Below are positions 35,929-43,606 of a stretch of 64,000 nucleotides of DNA, one piece after another. The translations under genes and the position numbers were made by a program. This stretch comes from JANSWP01 sp041941305 (GTDB lineage: Bacteria > Bacteroidota > Bacteroidia > Chitinophagales > Saprospiraceae). Numbering within the stretch: the stretch's first letter is position 1; every line of letters starts with the position of its first letter. The stretch covers positions 100,840 to 164,839 of the forward strand of contig JBGTQJ010000015.1 of NCBI GenBank assembly GCA_041941305.1, read 5' to 3'. The notes below the pieces were generated by a model that ran no database searches, was not told the origin of the DNA, and saw only the letters and a list, made by a program, of their open reading frames with translations.

Positions 35929-37155
35929 CTAAAATAAGGTGAGTTGCTTTTGTATGGTTTTTTTCTTTTTCCACTTCCGGAAATTCGGCTTATCCTCAAA
36001 AACTGTACGTCCGCCAAAGAGGTGGGTTTCTTTCCATTCCTTTTCCACCAATTTTTCAAAATTGTCATTCGGCACAAAATCTTTTTCAATTTTTTGAGCA
36101 GTAGCGGTAAGGCTTTTCAATGCCTTTTGCTTATCGGTATGACCAATTTTGGCTTTTTCAACTGCATGGCGAAGTGTAGAAATGGTTTCATCATAAACTT
36201 TGGTAGGGACAGGGAAGGGATGTCCATCTTTTCCACCAAGAGCAAAAGAATAACGGGCAGGATCCTCAAATCTGGAAGGTGTCCCGTAAATTACTTCACT
36301 GACTAATGTAAGGGATTGTAAGGTCCTGGGACCGACTCCTTTTAGTAAAAGCAAGGTTTCAAAATCGTGGACATCTTCATTATTTGCGGCTGCAATCACA
36401 GCACCCAACCTCTTCAAATTCAAATCTTTAGCTTTCACATCGTGGTGAACAGGCATTCTGATTTTTCGAATTTCCTCAATCATGCGAGTGGGGTGTTCAT
36501 TCGCAATTTCCAAAATGCCCTGCTGAGTGTCATCTGCTTTTTCGGAGGTTAGATTTAAAATCAAGCCCTGGTTTTTTCCACAAATGCCCGTGTGGGGTTG
36601 TTTAATGAAAGATTCAAATTCATCACAATGCCAGTGGTAGCGCCTTGCATAGCCACTTTTATCATTCATGCCTTGCTGAATCACCGTCCAATCTCCTTCG
36701 GAAGTGACCACAAAAGAATACAGGTATATTTGAAAACCGTCTTGAATAGCCGTATTATCTACTTTAGCTGTGAGTCGACTACATTTCACCAAGTGGTTGC
36801 CGTCCAAGCCTGTTCGATTGGCGACTTGCATGAGTTCTCTAGGAGTCTGTCTCGAATGTCTTCCACGACCACCACAAACATAAATGCCCAATTCTTCGGA
36901 AATGGGATTAATGGCTCGTTTCAAAGCACCGACCACAGAAGTTGTGATGCCAGAAGAATGCCAGTCCATACCCAAAACTGCTCCAAAGGACTGAAACCAA
37001 AGTGGGTCGCTGACCCGACGCATCACTTCGCCTTTTCCATATTCCAAAATAATGGATTCGACAATTGCCCTACCCAGCTTTGCCATTCTGGAAGCCAGCC
37101 ATTCTGGTACTCTGCCATAGTGGAGCGGAAGATCTGCATGTCCTGCGTTTTGCAT
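35929..37155 (-). CDS. DUF763 domain-containing protein
   Basis: The 408-residue product matches the DUF763 (COG1415) pattern: GHADLPLHYGRVPEWLASRM at the N-terminus, VMRRVSDPLWFQSFGAVLG, DWHSSGITTSVVGALKR, CGGRGRHSRQTP, a long central domain, LLLLKGVGPRTLQSLTLVSE resembling a helix-hairpin-helix (about residue 268), and FALGGKDGHPFPV. The HhH-like LKGVGPRT motif suggests nucleic-acid contact. Function is unknown; the family is patchily distributed in archaea and bacteria. It has no signal peptide, so it should be cytoplasmic. It lies alone between T9SS and small secreted genes. Assignment of the family is from memory of its conserved blocks. Confidence 0.8.
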   Translation of the reverse strand: MQNAGHADLPLHYGRVPEWLASRMAKLGRAIVESIILEYGKGEVMRRVSDPLWFQSFGAVLGMDWHSSGITTSVVGALKRAINPISEELGIYVCGGRGRHSRQTPRELMQVANRTGLDGNHLVKCSRLTAKVDNTAIQDGFQIYLYSFVVTSEGDWTVIQQGMNDKSGYARRYHWHCDEFESFIKQPHTGICGKNQGLILNLTSEKADDTQQGILEIANEHPTRMIEEIRKIRMPVHHDVKAKDLNLKRLGAVIAAANNEDVHDFETLLLLKGVGPRTLQSLTLVSEVIYGTPSRFEDPARYSFALGGKDGHPFPVPTKVYDETISTLRHAVEKAKIGHTDKQKALKSLTATAQKIEKDFVPNDNFEKLVEKEWKETHLFGGRTVFEDKPNFRKWKKKKTIQKQLTLF

Positions 37156-37176
37156 TCAGCGTTGAAGATTCAAAAC

Positions 37177-37271
37177 CATCCCGCGCCCCCAGCCCCTAAA
37201 GGGTTGCTTCTCCCCGTAAAGTTGCAGAATGAGGGCGGATGCTACCCTTTAGGAGCTGGGAGCGCGGGATG
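37177..37271. repeat. GC-rich inverted repeat upstream of the DUF763 gene
   Basis: The arms 37177-37204 and 37244-37271 (core CATCCCGCGC with GCGCGGGATG) match at 26 of 28 positions. They lie 22 bp before the DUF763 start, between it and the next minus-strand gene. The arms are much more GC-rich than the surroundings and lack a T-run. Confidence 0.6.
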
Positions 37272-37417
37272 AAAAGTATGCTAAACAAATAGTCAATATT
37301 GTTTTACAAGTACCTCAGCAAAATTAAACACATCGCGGTTCAAATACAAACTTTTTGTGTTTAAAATTATCAAAAAGTTCCATTTTTAAAATAAAATGTT
37401 TGCCAAACAAAACTACT

Positions 37418-37942
37418 TCAATATCTGAATACCTTGTAACGCTTCAATAACCTGCCATCTTCTTCCAGGTAAAAGTTCAGAAAATATTTTCCAGGGCGAT
37501 GTTGCCACAAAGACAAGTCATAGGAGTCATTGAATGCAATCGTTTCAAGCGTTTCCTTTTTCTTATTTGTCAATTCCATTTTAACAGGGCTGGATTGGCA
37601 AGATGCAATCTGGACTGTTAAAATGATATGTTTTCGGTCACTTTCAATAGCTATGTTTGGTAAGGGGATTAATTCGCTTTCCTCTTTTTGCTTTCTAATT
37701 TTTCTAATTGCCTTTGCAGATTCTTTCACAAATATATCTGGCATTGGTAGCCAAAAATGATCGTAAATCTTTGGTAAGTTTCTTTTATAAAAATCACTGT
37801 ACCCCTTGTCATAGTATGGATAATTCTCGTCGTGAATCTCAGAACTGTAGTAAAATGAAACATCATCTGTCCAGGCATATTGGGCGTTTAATGTTCCAAA
37901 AACCATAAATAAAGGGACGAAGTTGAGGAGTAGATTTCTCAT
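37418..37942 (-). CDS. Small secreted protein of unknown function
   Basis: I do not recognise the family. The start is set at 37942 to give a good signal peptide (MRNLLLNFVPLFMVFGTLNA, then QYAW); an in-frame ATG 14 codons upstream would bury it. The mature ~154 residues are Tyr-rich at the N-terminus (FYYSSEIHDENYPYYDKGY), with a basic middle (KAIRKIRKQKEE). The C-terminal ~75 residues (IILTVQIASC, SPVKMELTNKKKETLETI, LWQHRPGKYFLNFYLEEDG, LLKRYKVFRY) resemble the beta-sandwich layout of T9SS C-terminal or DUF3244-like domains, but without the PNP motif. It is adjacent to another small secreted protein with a similar end. Confidence 0.65.
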   Translation of the reverse strand: MRNLLLNFVPLFMVFGTLNAQYAWTDDVSFYYSSEIHDENYPYYDKGYSDFYKRNLPKIYDHFWLPMPDIFVKESAKAIRKIRKQKEESELIPLPNIAIESDRKHIILTVQIASCQSSPVKMELTNKKKETLETIAFNDSYDLSLWQHRPGKYFLNFYLEEDGRLLKRYKVFRY

Positions 37943-38028
37943 GTGTTTGAATTTTGATGTAAATAGTAAATGAAGAGTGGACATCGCATTGCGATGGGAG
38001 AAAATTGCCGCTTAGTGGCGGAATTTTG

Positions 38029-38095
38029 TTCTTTAAAGGGACCTTTTTTGATGATTTCCTGACGGGAAATCATCAAAAAAGGTCCCTCTAAAGAA
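38029..38095. repeat. Long inverted repeat between two small secreted genes
   Basis: The arms 38029-38059 and 38064-38095 form a ~30-bp stem with one mismatched region and a 4-nt loop (ATGATTTCC, TGAC, GGGAAATCAT). It lies 40 bp after the end of one minus-strand gene and 85 bp before the start of the next, so it could be a terminator or processing site. Confidence 0.65.
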
Positions 38096-38134
38096 TTTTT
38101 GGCGGCTTCAGCCGGCGAGCCATTTTAAATTTGT

Positions 38135-38569
38135 TTAATTGTTACTGGTCAAATCTGTAATTGCTTCTTCCATATCAGGAGCTGGTCTGTCTGAACCTGG
38201 ATTTAACAAGACTCCTTCCCCGGGATCTATTTCAAAGCCCCACTTCATAGAAATCGTTTTGTTACTGACTTTCAAAAAATAAGCGCCATCCGGCAGTTTG
38301 GAAAGATTGTATTTTGTCGCAAAACCATATTCACCTTTAATCGTTTTTACAAACCAAACTGTACCATCATAGCTTTCTAGCTTAACGGAAGTTCGTTGTT
38401 TGTTAAGGTTTGCCAGTTGAATCACAATTTGCTTGGCATGGTCCCCCTTTTTGACTTTGAAAATAATTTGGCTTTCTGGGCCAGGGTTATTATTTGAGTA
38501 TGCCGGGATAGCATTAGCTGCAATAAAAACAAGGAATAAGGCGGTGATAAAAAAATTTGAAGTTTTCAT
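38135..38569 (-). CDS. Small secreted protein, DUF3244-like beta-sandwich
   Basis: The 144-residue product has a signal peptide (MKTSNFFITALFLVFIAANA). The mature part is one beta-sandwich (IIFKVKKGDHAKQIVIQLAN, RTSVKLESYDGTVWFVKTIK, YNLSKLPDGAYFLKVSNKT), close to the Bacteroidota DUF3244/T9SS-C-like fold with the LPDGAYFLKV strand typical of sorting domains. The C-terminus has a negative tail (DMEEAITDLTSNN) and lacks a terminal Lys motif, so it is probably periplasmic or simply secreted. It shares its strand and probably ancestry with the small secreted gene at 37418-37942. No named function. Confidence 0.7.
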   Translation of the reverse strand: MKTSNFFITALFLVFIAANAIPAYSNNNPGPESQIIFKVKKGDHAKQIVIQLANLNKQRTSVKLESYDGTVWFVKTIKGEYGFATKYNLSKLPDGAYFLKVSNKTISMKWGFEIDPGEGVLLNPGSDRPAPDMEEAITDLTSNN

Positions 38570-38765
38570 TTGGAAAAAAATTTGGATCAGGGATCTTGAA
38601 CAAGTGTGATTTTGTTTTTAAATCCCAAAAGGTTAAGAAATATTATAAATGATTTTTGATTGTCCGTTTGTGACTTCAGGAAGTTAGACCTAATGATGTA
38701 CTAAGTACCATGTCATTTTTGTTCAGGGCCTAACTATGGGCGAAAGCCTTTTTAGCGAAAGAAGT

Positions 38766-38865
38766 AGACTTTATTCGGTTGACGGCTTGCCCCCTGTCCA
38801 ATTCAAAGAATCCCTTTGGGAAGGGGTTGAGAGCTTCCTCTAAATAATCTTTTCGAATAAAGTCT
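38766..38865. repeat. 100-bp unit bounded by 12-bp inverted repeats
   Basis: AGACTTTATTCG at 38766-38777 and its perfect complement at 38854-38865 bound a 100-bp segment in the 650-bp spacer upstream of the small secreted gene. Only one copy is present, so it could be a MITE-like remnant or a structured RNA. The rest of the 38570-39217 spacer holds the second 140-bp element and no gene. Confidence 0.4.
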
Positions 38866-39010
38866 AGTTGTAATGGAAAGCTTGTTTTTTAATTACACTT
38901 CAAAGGTAAGGGGGCTTATTTATATAATTCAGTACAATTACAAAGTAAAATTCCGATTTTTTTTTCAATTTCAACTGTATAAACAACCAATAACTACCAT
39001 TTAGTAGTGA

Positions 39011-39150
39011 TTAAAAAATAACTTCATCATTTCGATTTCGTCAAATAAACTCAGCTTCATTTCTTATCAGCCTTTCAGCCTTCGCTTATTTGACGAAATC
39101 GAAGATTCATGAGGCCTTATGCCGAACTAAACGATGAAGTTATTTTTTAA
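39011..39150 (-). mobile_element. 140-bp MITE-like element, copy 2
   Basis: This is the reverse-orientation copy of the element at 1296-1435: the same length, 18-bp terminal inverted repeats that are perfect here (39011-39028 and 39133-39150) and the same internal GATTTCGTCAAAT pair. It lies 67 bp beyond the aminotransferase gene's 3' end. It has no coding capacity. Confidence 0.75.
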
Positions 39151-39217
39151 GGGTTCCTTAAATACAACAATCAATCAACTTTAATTCCGAATTATTTTTA
39201 AAAACTGATTTTTATCT

Positions 39218-40360
39218 TCAAATTTTCTTCAACAATTTCCCTGCTTTTTCAAGTAAGTCTTCTGTTTTTGCAAAACACAATCTTATCACCTTTTCATCTC
39301 TTCCACTTGAATAAAACACAGAAACTGGAATAGAAGCCACTCCAAATTCGGTGGTCATACGCCTTGCAAAAGCGGTATCCTTTTCATCGCTTATATCAGA
39401 ATAGTCAAAAAGCTGGAAATAGGTACCTTCACAAGGAATGGGTTTCAATTTGGACCCTTCCAGAGTCTGTAAAAGAAAATCGCGTTTTTGTTGGAAAAAA
39501 TTCGGCAAGCTTAAATATTCTTCAGGGTCTTTTAAAAAATCTGCTACTGCATATTGAGTGGGCGAATTACATGAAAAAACATTGTACTGATGTATTTTTC
39601 GAAACTCTTTCATCAAATGTTCCGGTGCTACACAATAACCCAATTTCCACCCAGTAGCATGAAGCGTTTTACCAAAAGAAAAAACGGCAAGGCTTCTTTG
39701 AAACAAATCCGGAAACCGAAGGATGCTTTGGTGTTCTAAGCCGTCAAAAACTAAATGTTCATAAACTTCATCACTCAAAACCAAAATATCTGTACCCGCT
39801 GTTAGTTTTTGCAATTCTTCCAAATCCACTTTTCTCAACGTTTTGCCTAAAGGATTGTGAGGCGTATTAATGACGATCATTTTGGTTTTGAAGGAAACGA
39901 GCTTTCGCAATTGCGACCAATCAATTTGATATTCAGGCGCTTCCAATTCATAAGCCTTCGGAATGCCACCATTCAACTCAATTGCAGGGCGATAACTATC
40001 ATAGGCAGGTTCTATCAAAATCACTTCATCTCCGGGTCGGATAAATGTGGAAATTGCTGTAAACAAAGCTTGGGTGGCTCCTGTAGTAATGGTAATCTCA
40101 GATTCAGGATTGATTTCAGTACTGTAAAGACTTTGTATTTTCTGAGCTATTTGATGCCTCAAAGCGGGAACACCAGGCATTGGAGCATATTGGTTCTTCC
40201 CTAAAGCCATATAGTGAGCTACCAATTTTTTGAGCTTTTCCGAACAATCAAAATTTGGAAAGCCCTGTGATAAATTGATTGCACCATGCTCATTTGCCAG
40301 GGCAGACATGACTGTAAAAATAGTGGTACCTACATTCGGGAGTTTGGAGTGTATTTTCAT
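39218..40360 (-). CDS. PLP-dependent aminotransferase (methionine / kynurenine aminotransferase type)
   Basis: A class I/II fold aminotransferase, 380 residues, probably transaminating methionine or aromatic amino acids in the cytoplasm (YbdL-like). Family marks: INLSQGFPNFDC near the N-terminus, YAPMPGVPALRHQIA, the PLP-contacting TTGATQALF and NTPHNPLGKTL, SDEVYEHLVFDG and the Schiff-base lysine in FSFGKTLHATGWKLGY (~K229), then IRLCFAKTEDLL with the carboxylate-binding Arg. It ends just after the 140-bp element. The gene upstream (metallophosphoesterase) is 39 bp away on the same strand, so a transcript may join them, but they share no obvious pathway. Confidence 0.9.
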   Translation of the reverse strand: MKIHSKLPNVGTTIFTVMSALANEHGAINLSQGFPNFDCSEKLKKLVAHYMALGKNQYAPMPGVPALRHQIAQKIQSLYSTEINPESEITITTGATQALFTAISTFIRPGDEVILIEPAYDSYRPAIELNGGIPKAYELEAPEYQIDWSQLRKLVSFKTKMIVINTPHNPLGKTLRKVDLEELQKLTAGTDILVLSDEVYEHLVFDGLEHQSILRFPDLFQRSLAVFSFGKTLHATGWKLGYCVAPEHLMKEFRKIHQYNVFSCNSPTQYAVADFLKDPEEYLSLPNFFQQKRDFLLQTLEGSKLKPIPCEGTYFQLFDYSDISDEKDTAFARRMTTEFGVASIPVSVFYSSGRDEKVIRLCFAKTEDLLEKAGKLLKKI

Positions 40361-40399
40361 GAAAGCAAGTGTGAAGTGTGCGTGATGGAATCTTCTATC

Positions 40400-41128
40400 C
40401 TAAAGATAGCGAACGGCAGTAATCAAAGAGCCATTCTGAATTTCTATTTCTCTGAAACCAATCTTGTAATGATCTACTTTAAATTCAGGAACACGCCAGT
40501 CTATTTGGAAATAGGTGGCTGGTGTGATATATACATTGAGATTTTTTTGGCAAATAACTTTATCTACATGATAATGTCCACAAAACAATTGAATGGTATG
40601 GGGATACTTAAAAAGTAAGTTTTGAACTGCCTCCATATTCTTTAAGGCGTGCTTATTATCCATGAAAGGGACATTCGCATTGAGTGGTGGATGATGGATG
40701 AAAATAACCAAATCTCCATTCAATGTACTCAATTCCTTTTCTAACCAATCCAATTGCCTATCAGGGAGATAATAGGTAGAAGTATCCAAGAAGAGGCAGG
40801 TTTGATTGCCCAAAGATTTTTTATAGAACAATTGGTTGTCCTTTAAATCATTTTCTAAATCAAAAGCTTCCGCAAGTCTTTTTGAATCATCGTGGTTTCC
40901 AGGTAAAAGAAAATATGGAAAATCCAAATCATCCAGTTGCTTCCTTATCCAATTGTAGACTTCTTCTTCTCCCTCCAGATAACACAAATCCCCAGAGATA
41001 ACCAGATAATCCGGCCTTTCCGATTTCACAGCTTCGAGTATGTCCAAAAAATTTTGTCTAACATCTACGCCATGCGTTTCTTCGCCTTCTTTTCCAACAT
41101 GGAGATCTGTGATTTGGATTATTTTCAT
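40400..41128 (-). CDS. Calcineurin-like metallophosphoesterase (CpdA type)
   Basis: The 242-residue product is a two-metal phosphoesterase of the class III cyclic-nucleotide phosphodiesterase type. Metal-ligand motifs are in order: ITDLHVG (DxH, residues 6-12), SGDLCYL (GD, ~46), LPGNHDDS (GNHD, ~77), IFIHHPPLN (~144) and CGHYHVDK (GHxH, ~183). There is no signal peptide, so it should be cytosolic. The substrate (cAMP, other cyclic nucleotides or phospholipid head groups) cannot be told. It begins about 200 bp from the acyl-CoA ligase gene; the gap holds three strong hairpins that probably insulate transcription. Confidence 0.88.
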   Translation of the reverse strand: MKIIQITDLHVGKEGEETHGVDVRQNFLDILEAVKSERPDYLVISGDLCYLEGEEEVYNWIRKQLDDLDFPYFLLPGNHDDSKRLAEAFDLENDLKDNQLFYKKSLGNQTCLFLDTSTYYLPDRQLDWLEKELSTLNGDLVIFIHHPPLNANVPFMDNKHALKNMEAVQNLLFKYPHTIQLFCGHYHVDKVICQKNLNVYITPATYFQIDWRVPEFKVDHYKIGFREIEIQNGSLITAVRYL

Positions 41129-41174
41129 AGCGTAAACTTAAATAGAATCAGCTTTCATAGCAAATTCTAGAAAT

Positions 41175-41320
41175 GACAAATCCGGATGGCTAGGTGCCAT
41201 CCGGATTTGTCTTGCTTTTTAGAGGTGATTTTGTACAGTTTTTGATTTCAAAAACTGTACAAAATCACCTCTAAAATTATTAGAAAGGAATATGGCTGAC
41301 TCGATGTCAGCCATATTCCT
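41175..41320. repeat. Three consecutive perfect hairpins
   Basis: Hairpin 1: 41175-41190 with 41196-41211, 16 bp, core AAATCCGGATGGC. Hairpin 2: 41217-41245 with 41248-41276, 29 bp with a 2-nt loop, core AGAGGTGATTTTGTACAG. Hairpin 3: 41286-41300 with 41306-41320, 15 bp, core AGGAATATGGCTGAC. None shows a mismatch. They fill the 197-bp gap between fadD and the metallophosphoesterase; the last begins 6 bp from the fadD stop codon. Terminators are likely; three unrelated perfect palindromes in tandem are unusual. Confidence 0.8.
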
Positions 41321-41325
41321 AAGGT

Positions 41326-43170
41326 CTACACATCATAAATCCTTTCAATCACATCCTTAAACTTGTCTCGAATTACCCTGCGCTTCAATTTCAAAGTAGG
41401 AGTCAATTCCTCGGTAGAAACATCCCAGGGTTCATGAAGCAATTCAAATTTCTTGATTTGTTCAATCTTGCTAAATCCAGGATTAAAACCATGAACGATT
41501 TGCTCAAATTTGGCAATAACTTTTGGATTGGATAAAGTATCTTTTGAAATAACTTTCAAGGTTGGATTGTGTGCATGATTCACCAATGAACAAGGCACAT
41601 CATTATCATCACACCAATCCTTCAAAGCCTCCGCAGCAGGCACAATCAATGCCGAAACGAATTTTTGTTTTTCTCCTACCACCATCATTTGACCGACCAG
41701 GAAGTCTTCTTTGAACTTGTTTTCGATGGGCTGTGGAGCAACATATTTACCACCAGAAGTTTTGAGCAGTTCTTTTTTGCGATCTGTAATTTTCAGGAAT
41801 TGCTCACCACCAGGTCCATCTACCAATTTTCCGACATCCCCTGTACAAAACCATTGCTTGCCATCGATCTCCTTCATTACTGCTGCGGTAGCCTCTGGTT
41901 TGTTGTAATAACCTTGCATAATATTGTTACCTCTTGCGAGAATTTCACCTTCGTTTTCTCTGTAATTTCCATCACTTGTATCAATCATAATTTCCACACC
42001 TGGAACTGCAGGACCAACGGTACCCAGCTTTGCGCCACCTGGACTCAGGCGATTAACGGTCAATGCCGGAGAAGTCTCTGTTAAGCCATAACCTTCTCTA
42101 ATAGGAATGCCCGCTGCCGAAAAGACTTTTGCCATTTTTACGGGACATGCCGCTGCACCTGTGATGATGCCTTTGACATGACCACCAAGGGCAGCACGCC
42201 ATTTGCTGAAAATCAACTTATCCGCAATGCTCCATTGTATAGCTTTCAGACCGGACAACTTTTGGTCGTACTCATAATTGTCTGTCAAATTCAAAGCCCA
42301 AAAGAACAGCTTCTTTTTTGCACCAGTTAACTCTAAACCTTTATTATAAATGGCTTCGTACACTTTTTCCAAAAGACGAGGAACTGTGGTGAAGAAATGG
42401 GGTTGAATCGTAGCCAAATCTCCTGTTGGTCCGCCCAAATTATCCAGACCTGTAAAAGTCACATTGGCTCCGTGGTACATGTAGCTGTAGGAAACATTGC
42501 GTTCAAAAATGTGGCATAAAGGCAAGAAACTCAATACTCGATCACCTGGTACAGTAGGCACTAAAGTTTTTACGCCCAGCACATTACTGACGATGTTTTT
42601 ATGTGAAAGCATCACCCCTTTGGGATTGCCCGTAGTACCAGAAGTATAAATGAGGGTAGCCAAATCATCCGACTGAATGCCAGATTTGATTTTTTCCACT
42701 TCACTCAAATCGCCATCTCCCCACATGCTTTTCCAATGAGGTGCATCGTCTCTTTCGTCAAAGCAATAAATCCCTTTTAAGGAAGGTACATTGGGCTTCG
42801 CTTTATTTACTTTTTCAACCAAATCATCTCTGCCACAAAAGCAATATTTCACTTCTGCATCATTAAAAATGTATTCATATTCGGCTGGGCTGATGGTGGG
42901 ATAGACGGGCACATTGATAGCTCCTATTTGTCCAATTCCCAGGTCCATAATGATCCATTCCGGGCGATTTTGGTAAGTAATCAGCGCTATTTTATCGCCT
43001 GGTTTTACGCCTAGTTTCAATAAACCAAGGCTCACTTTATTCCCCATTTCAATAATATCATCGGTACTGAAATACTTCCATTCTCCATTGTATTTGCCTC
43101 CAAATGATTTTTCCTGTGGGAAATTTTCTTTTTGATAATAAATAAAATCGAAAAGTCTTTTGATATCCAT
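41326..43170 (-). CDS. fadD: Long-chain fatty-acid--CoA ligase / AMP-dependent synthetase
   Basis: The enzyme activates fatty acids to acyl-CoA through an acyl-adenylate. The start is set at 43170 (MDIKRLFDFIYYQKENFPQE), the family's usual N-terminus; an in-frame ATG at 43260 adds 30 unrelated residues and overlaps a large palindrome. The 614 residues show the P-loop-like LIYTSGTTGNPKGVMLSH, GYGLTETSP, TGDVGKLVD and the C-terminal hinge ITDRKKELLKTSGGKYVAP. The final segment (TPTLKLKRRVIRDKFKDVIE) bears the catalytic lysine region. Motifs fit the long-chain (eukaryote-like) ligase branch. It is on the minus strand, alone between hairpin-rich spacers. Confidence 0.92.
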   Translation of the reverse strand: MDIKRLFDFIYYQKENFPQEKSFGGKYNGEWKYFSTDDIIEMGNKVSLGLLKLGVKPGDKIALITYQNRPEWIIMDLGIGQIGAINVPVYPTISPAEYEYIFNDAEVKYCFCGRDDLVEKVNKAKPNVPSLKGIYCFDERDDAPHWKSMWGDGDLSEVEKIKSGIQSDDLATLIYTSGTTGNPKGVMLSHKNIVSNVLGVKTLVPTVPGDRVLSFLPLCHIFERNVSYSYMYHGANVTFTGLDNLGGPTGDLATIQPHFFTTVPRLLEKVYEAIYNKGLELTGAKKKLFFWALNLTDNYEYDQKLSGLKAIQWSIADKLIFSKWRAALGGHVKGIITGAAACPVKMAKVFSAAGIPIREGYGLTETSPALTVNRLSPGGAKLGTVGPAVPGVEIMIDTSDGNYRENEGEILARGNNIMQGYYNKPEATAAVMKEIDGKQWFCTGDVGKLVDGPGGEQFLKITDRKKELLKTSGGKYVAPQPIENKFKEDFLVGQMMVVGEKQKFVSALIVPAAEALKDWCDDNDVPCSLVNHAHNPTLKVISKDTLSNPKVIAKFEQIVHGFNPGFSKIEQIKKFELLHEPWDVSTEELTPTLKLKRRVIRDKFKDVIERIYDV

Positions 43171-43251
43171 GTTTTGTCTTGTGTGAAGTGTAATGTAAAA
43201 AATGTTTGGAAGGCCAAAATAGGGAATAAGAACAATTATTTCTTCATTCTT

Positions 43252-43589
43252 AATAAACATGAGTCATCCCAAATTTTGGCAATAAAAAACCTTTCGTATA
43301 TATTTTCTTGCCTAATCTGTTGATATTCAATTTGTTGCGGGGTGCGAGTTGAAATTCAATGATTTAAGGAACAATCTGAAAATTCAGCTTGCCTCTTTGG
43401 GGCAGGGGTGATTGGTTCTAATTTAAACTGTTTTTAATCAAAATTAAAATGAAAATCAAAATGAAAAAGCCAAATATTCATAAAGCCAAAGGGGCATTCT
43501 TTTATTTTAATTTTCATTTTGATTTTCATTTTTGGAAAAAATGATAGAACCAATCACCCCTGCCTTTGGGGGGATGACTCATGTTTATT
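43252..43589. repeat. Three-layer nested palindrome (338 bp)
   Basis: Outer arms: 43252-43270 and 43571-43589, 19 bp perfect. Middle arms: 43401-43420 and 43545-43564, 20 bp perfect (GGCAGGGGTGATTGGTTCTA). Inner arms: an AAAATGAAAATCAAAATGAAA stretch around 43446-43466 with its complement around 43511-43531. Together they lie between the ligase and TonB-receptor genes. Such a nested structure could form a long RNA hairpin or be left by repeated inversion of intergenic elements. No coding capacity. Confidence 0.7.
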
Positions 43590-43606
43590 TTAGACTAATT
43601 TGATGC

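Noticed and set aside
39218..41128. Aminotransferase and metallophosphoesterase as a functional operon
   Set aside because: They are close (39 bp) but share no pathway; co-transcription alone was not taken as a functional link.
43171..43260. Upstream ATG at 43260 as the start of the acyl-CoA ligase
   Set aside because: The 30 extra residues do not fit the family and the codon lies inside a 19-bp palindrome arm; MDIKRLFDF at 43170 is the usual start.
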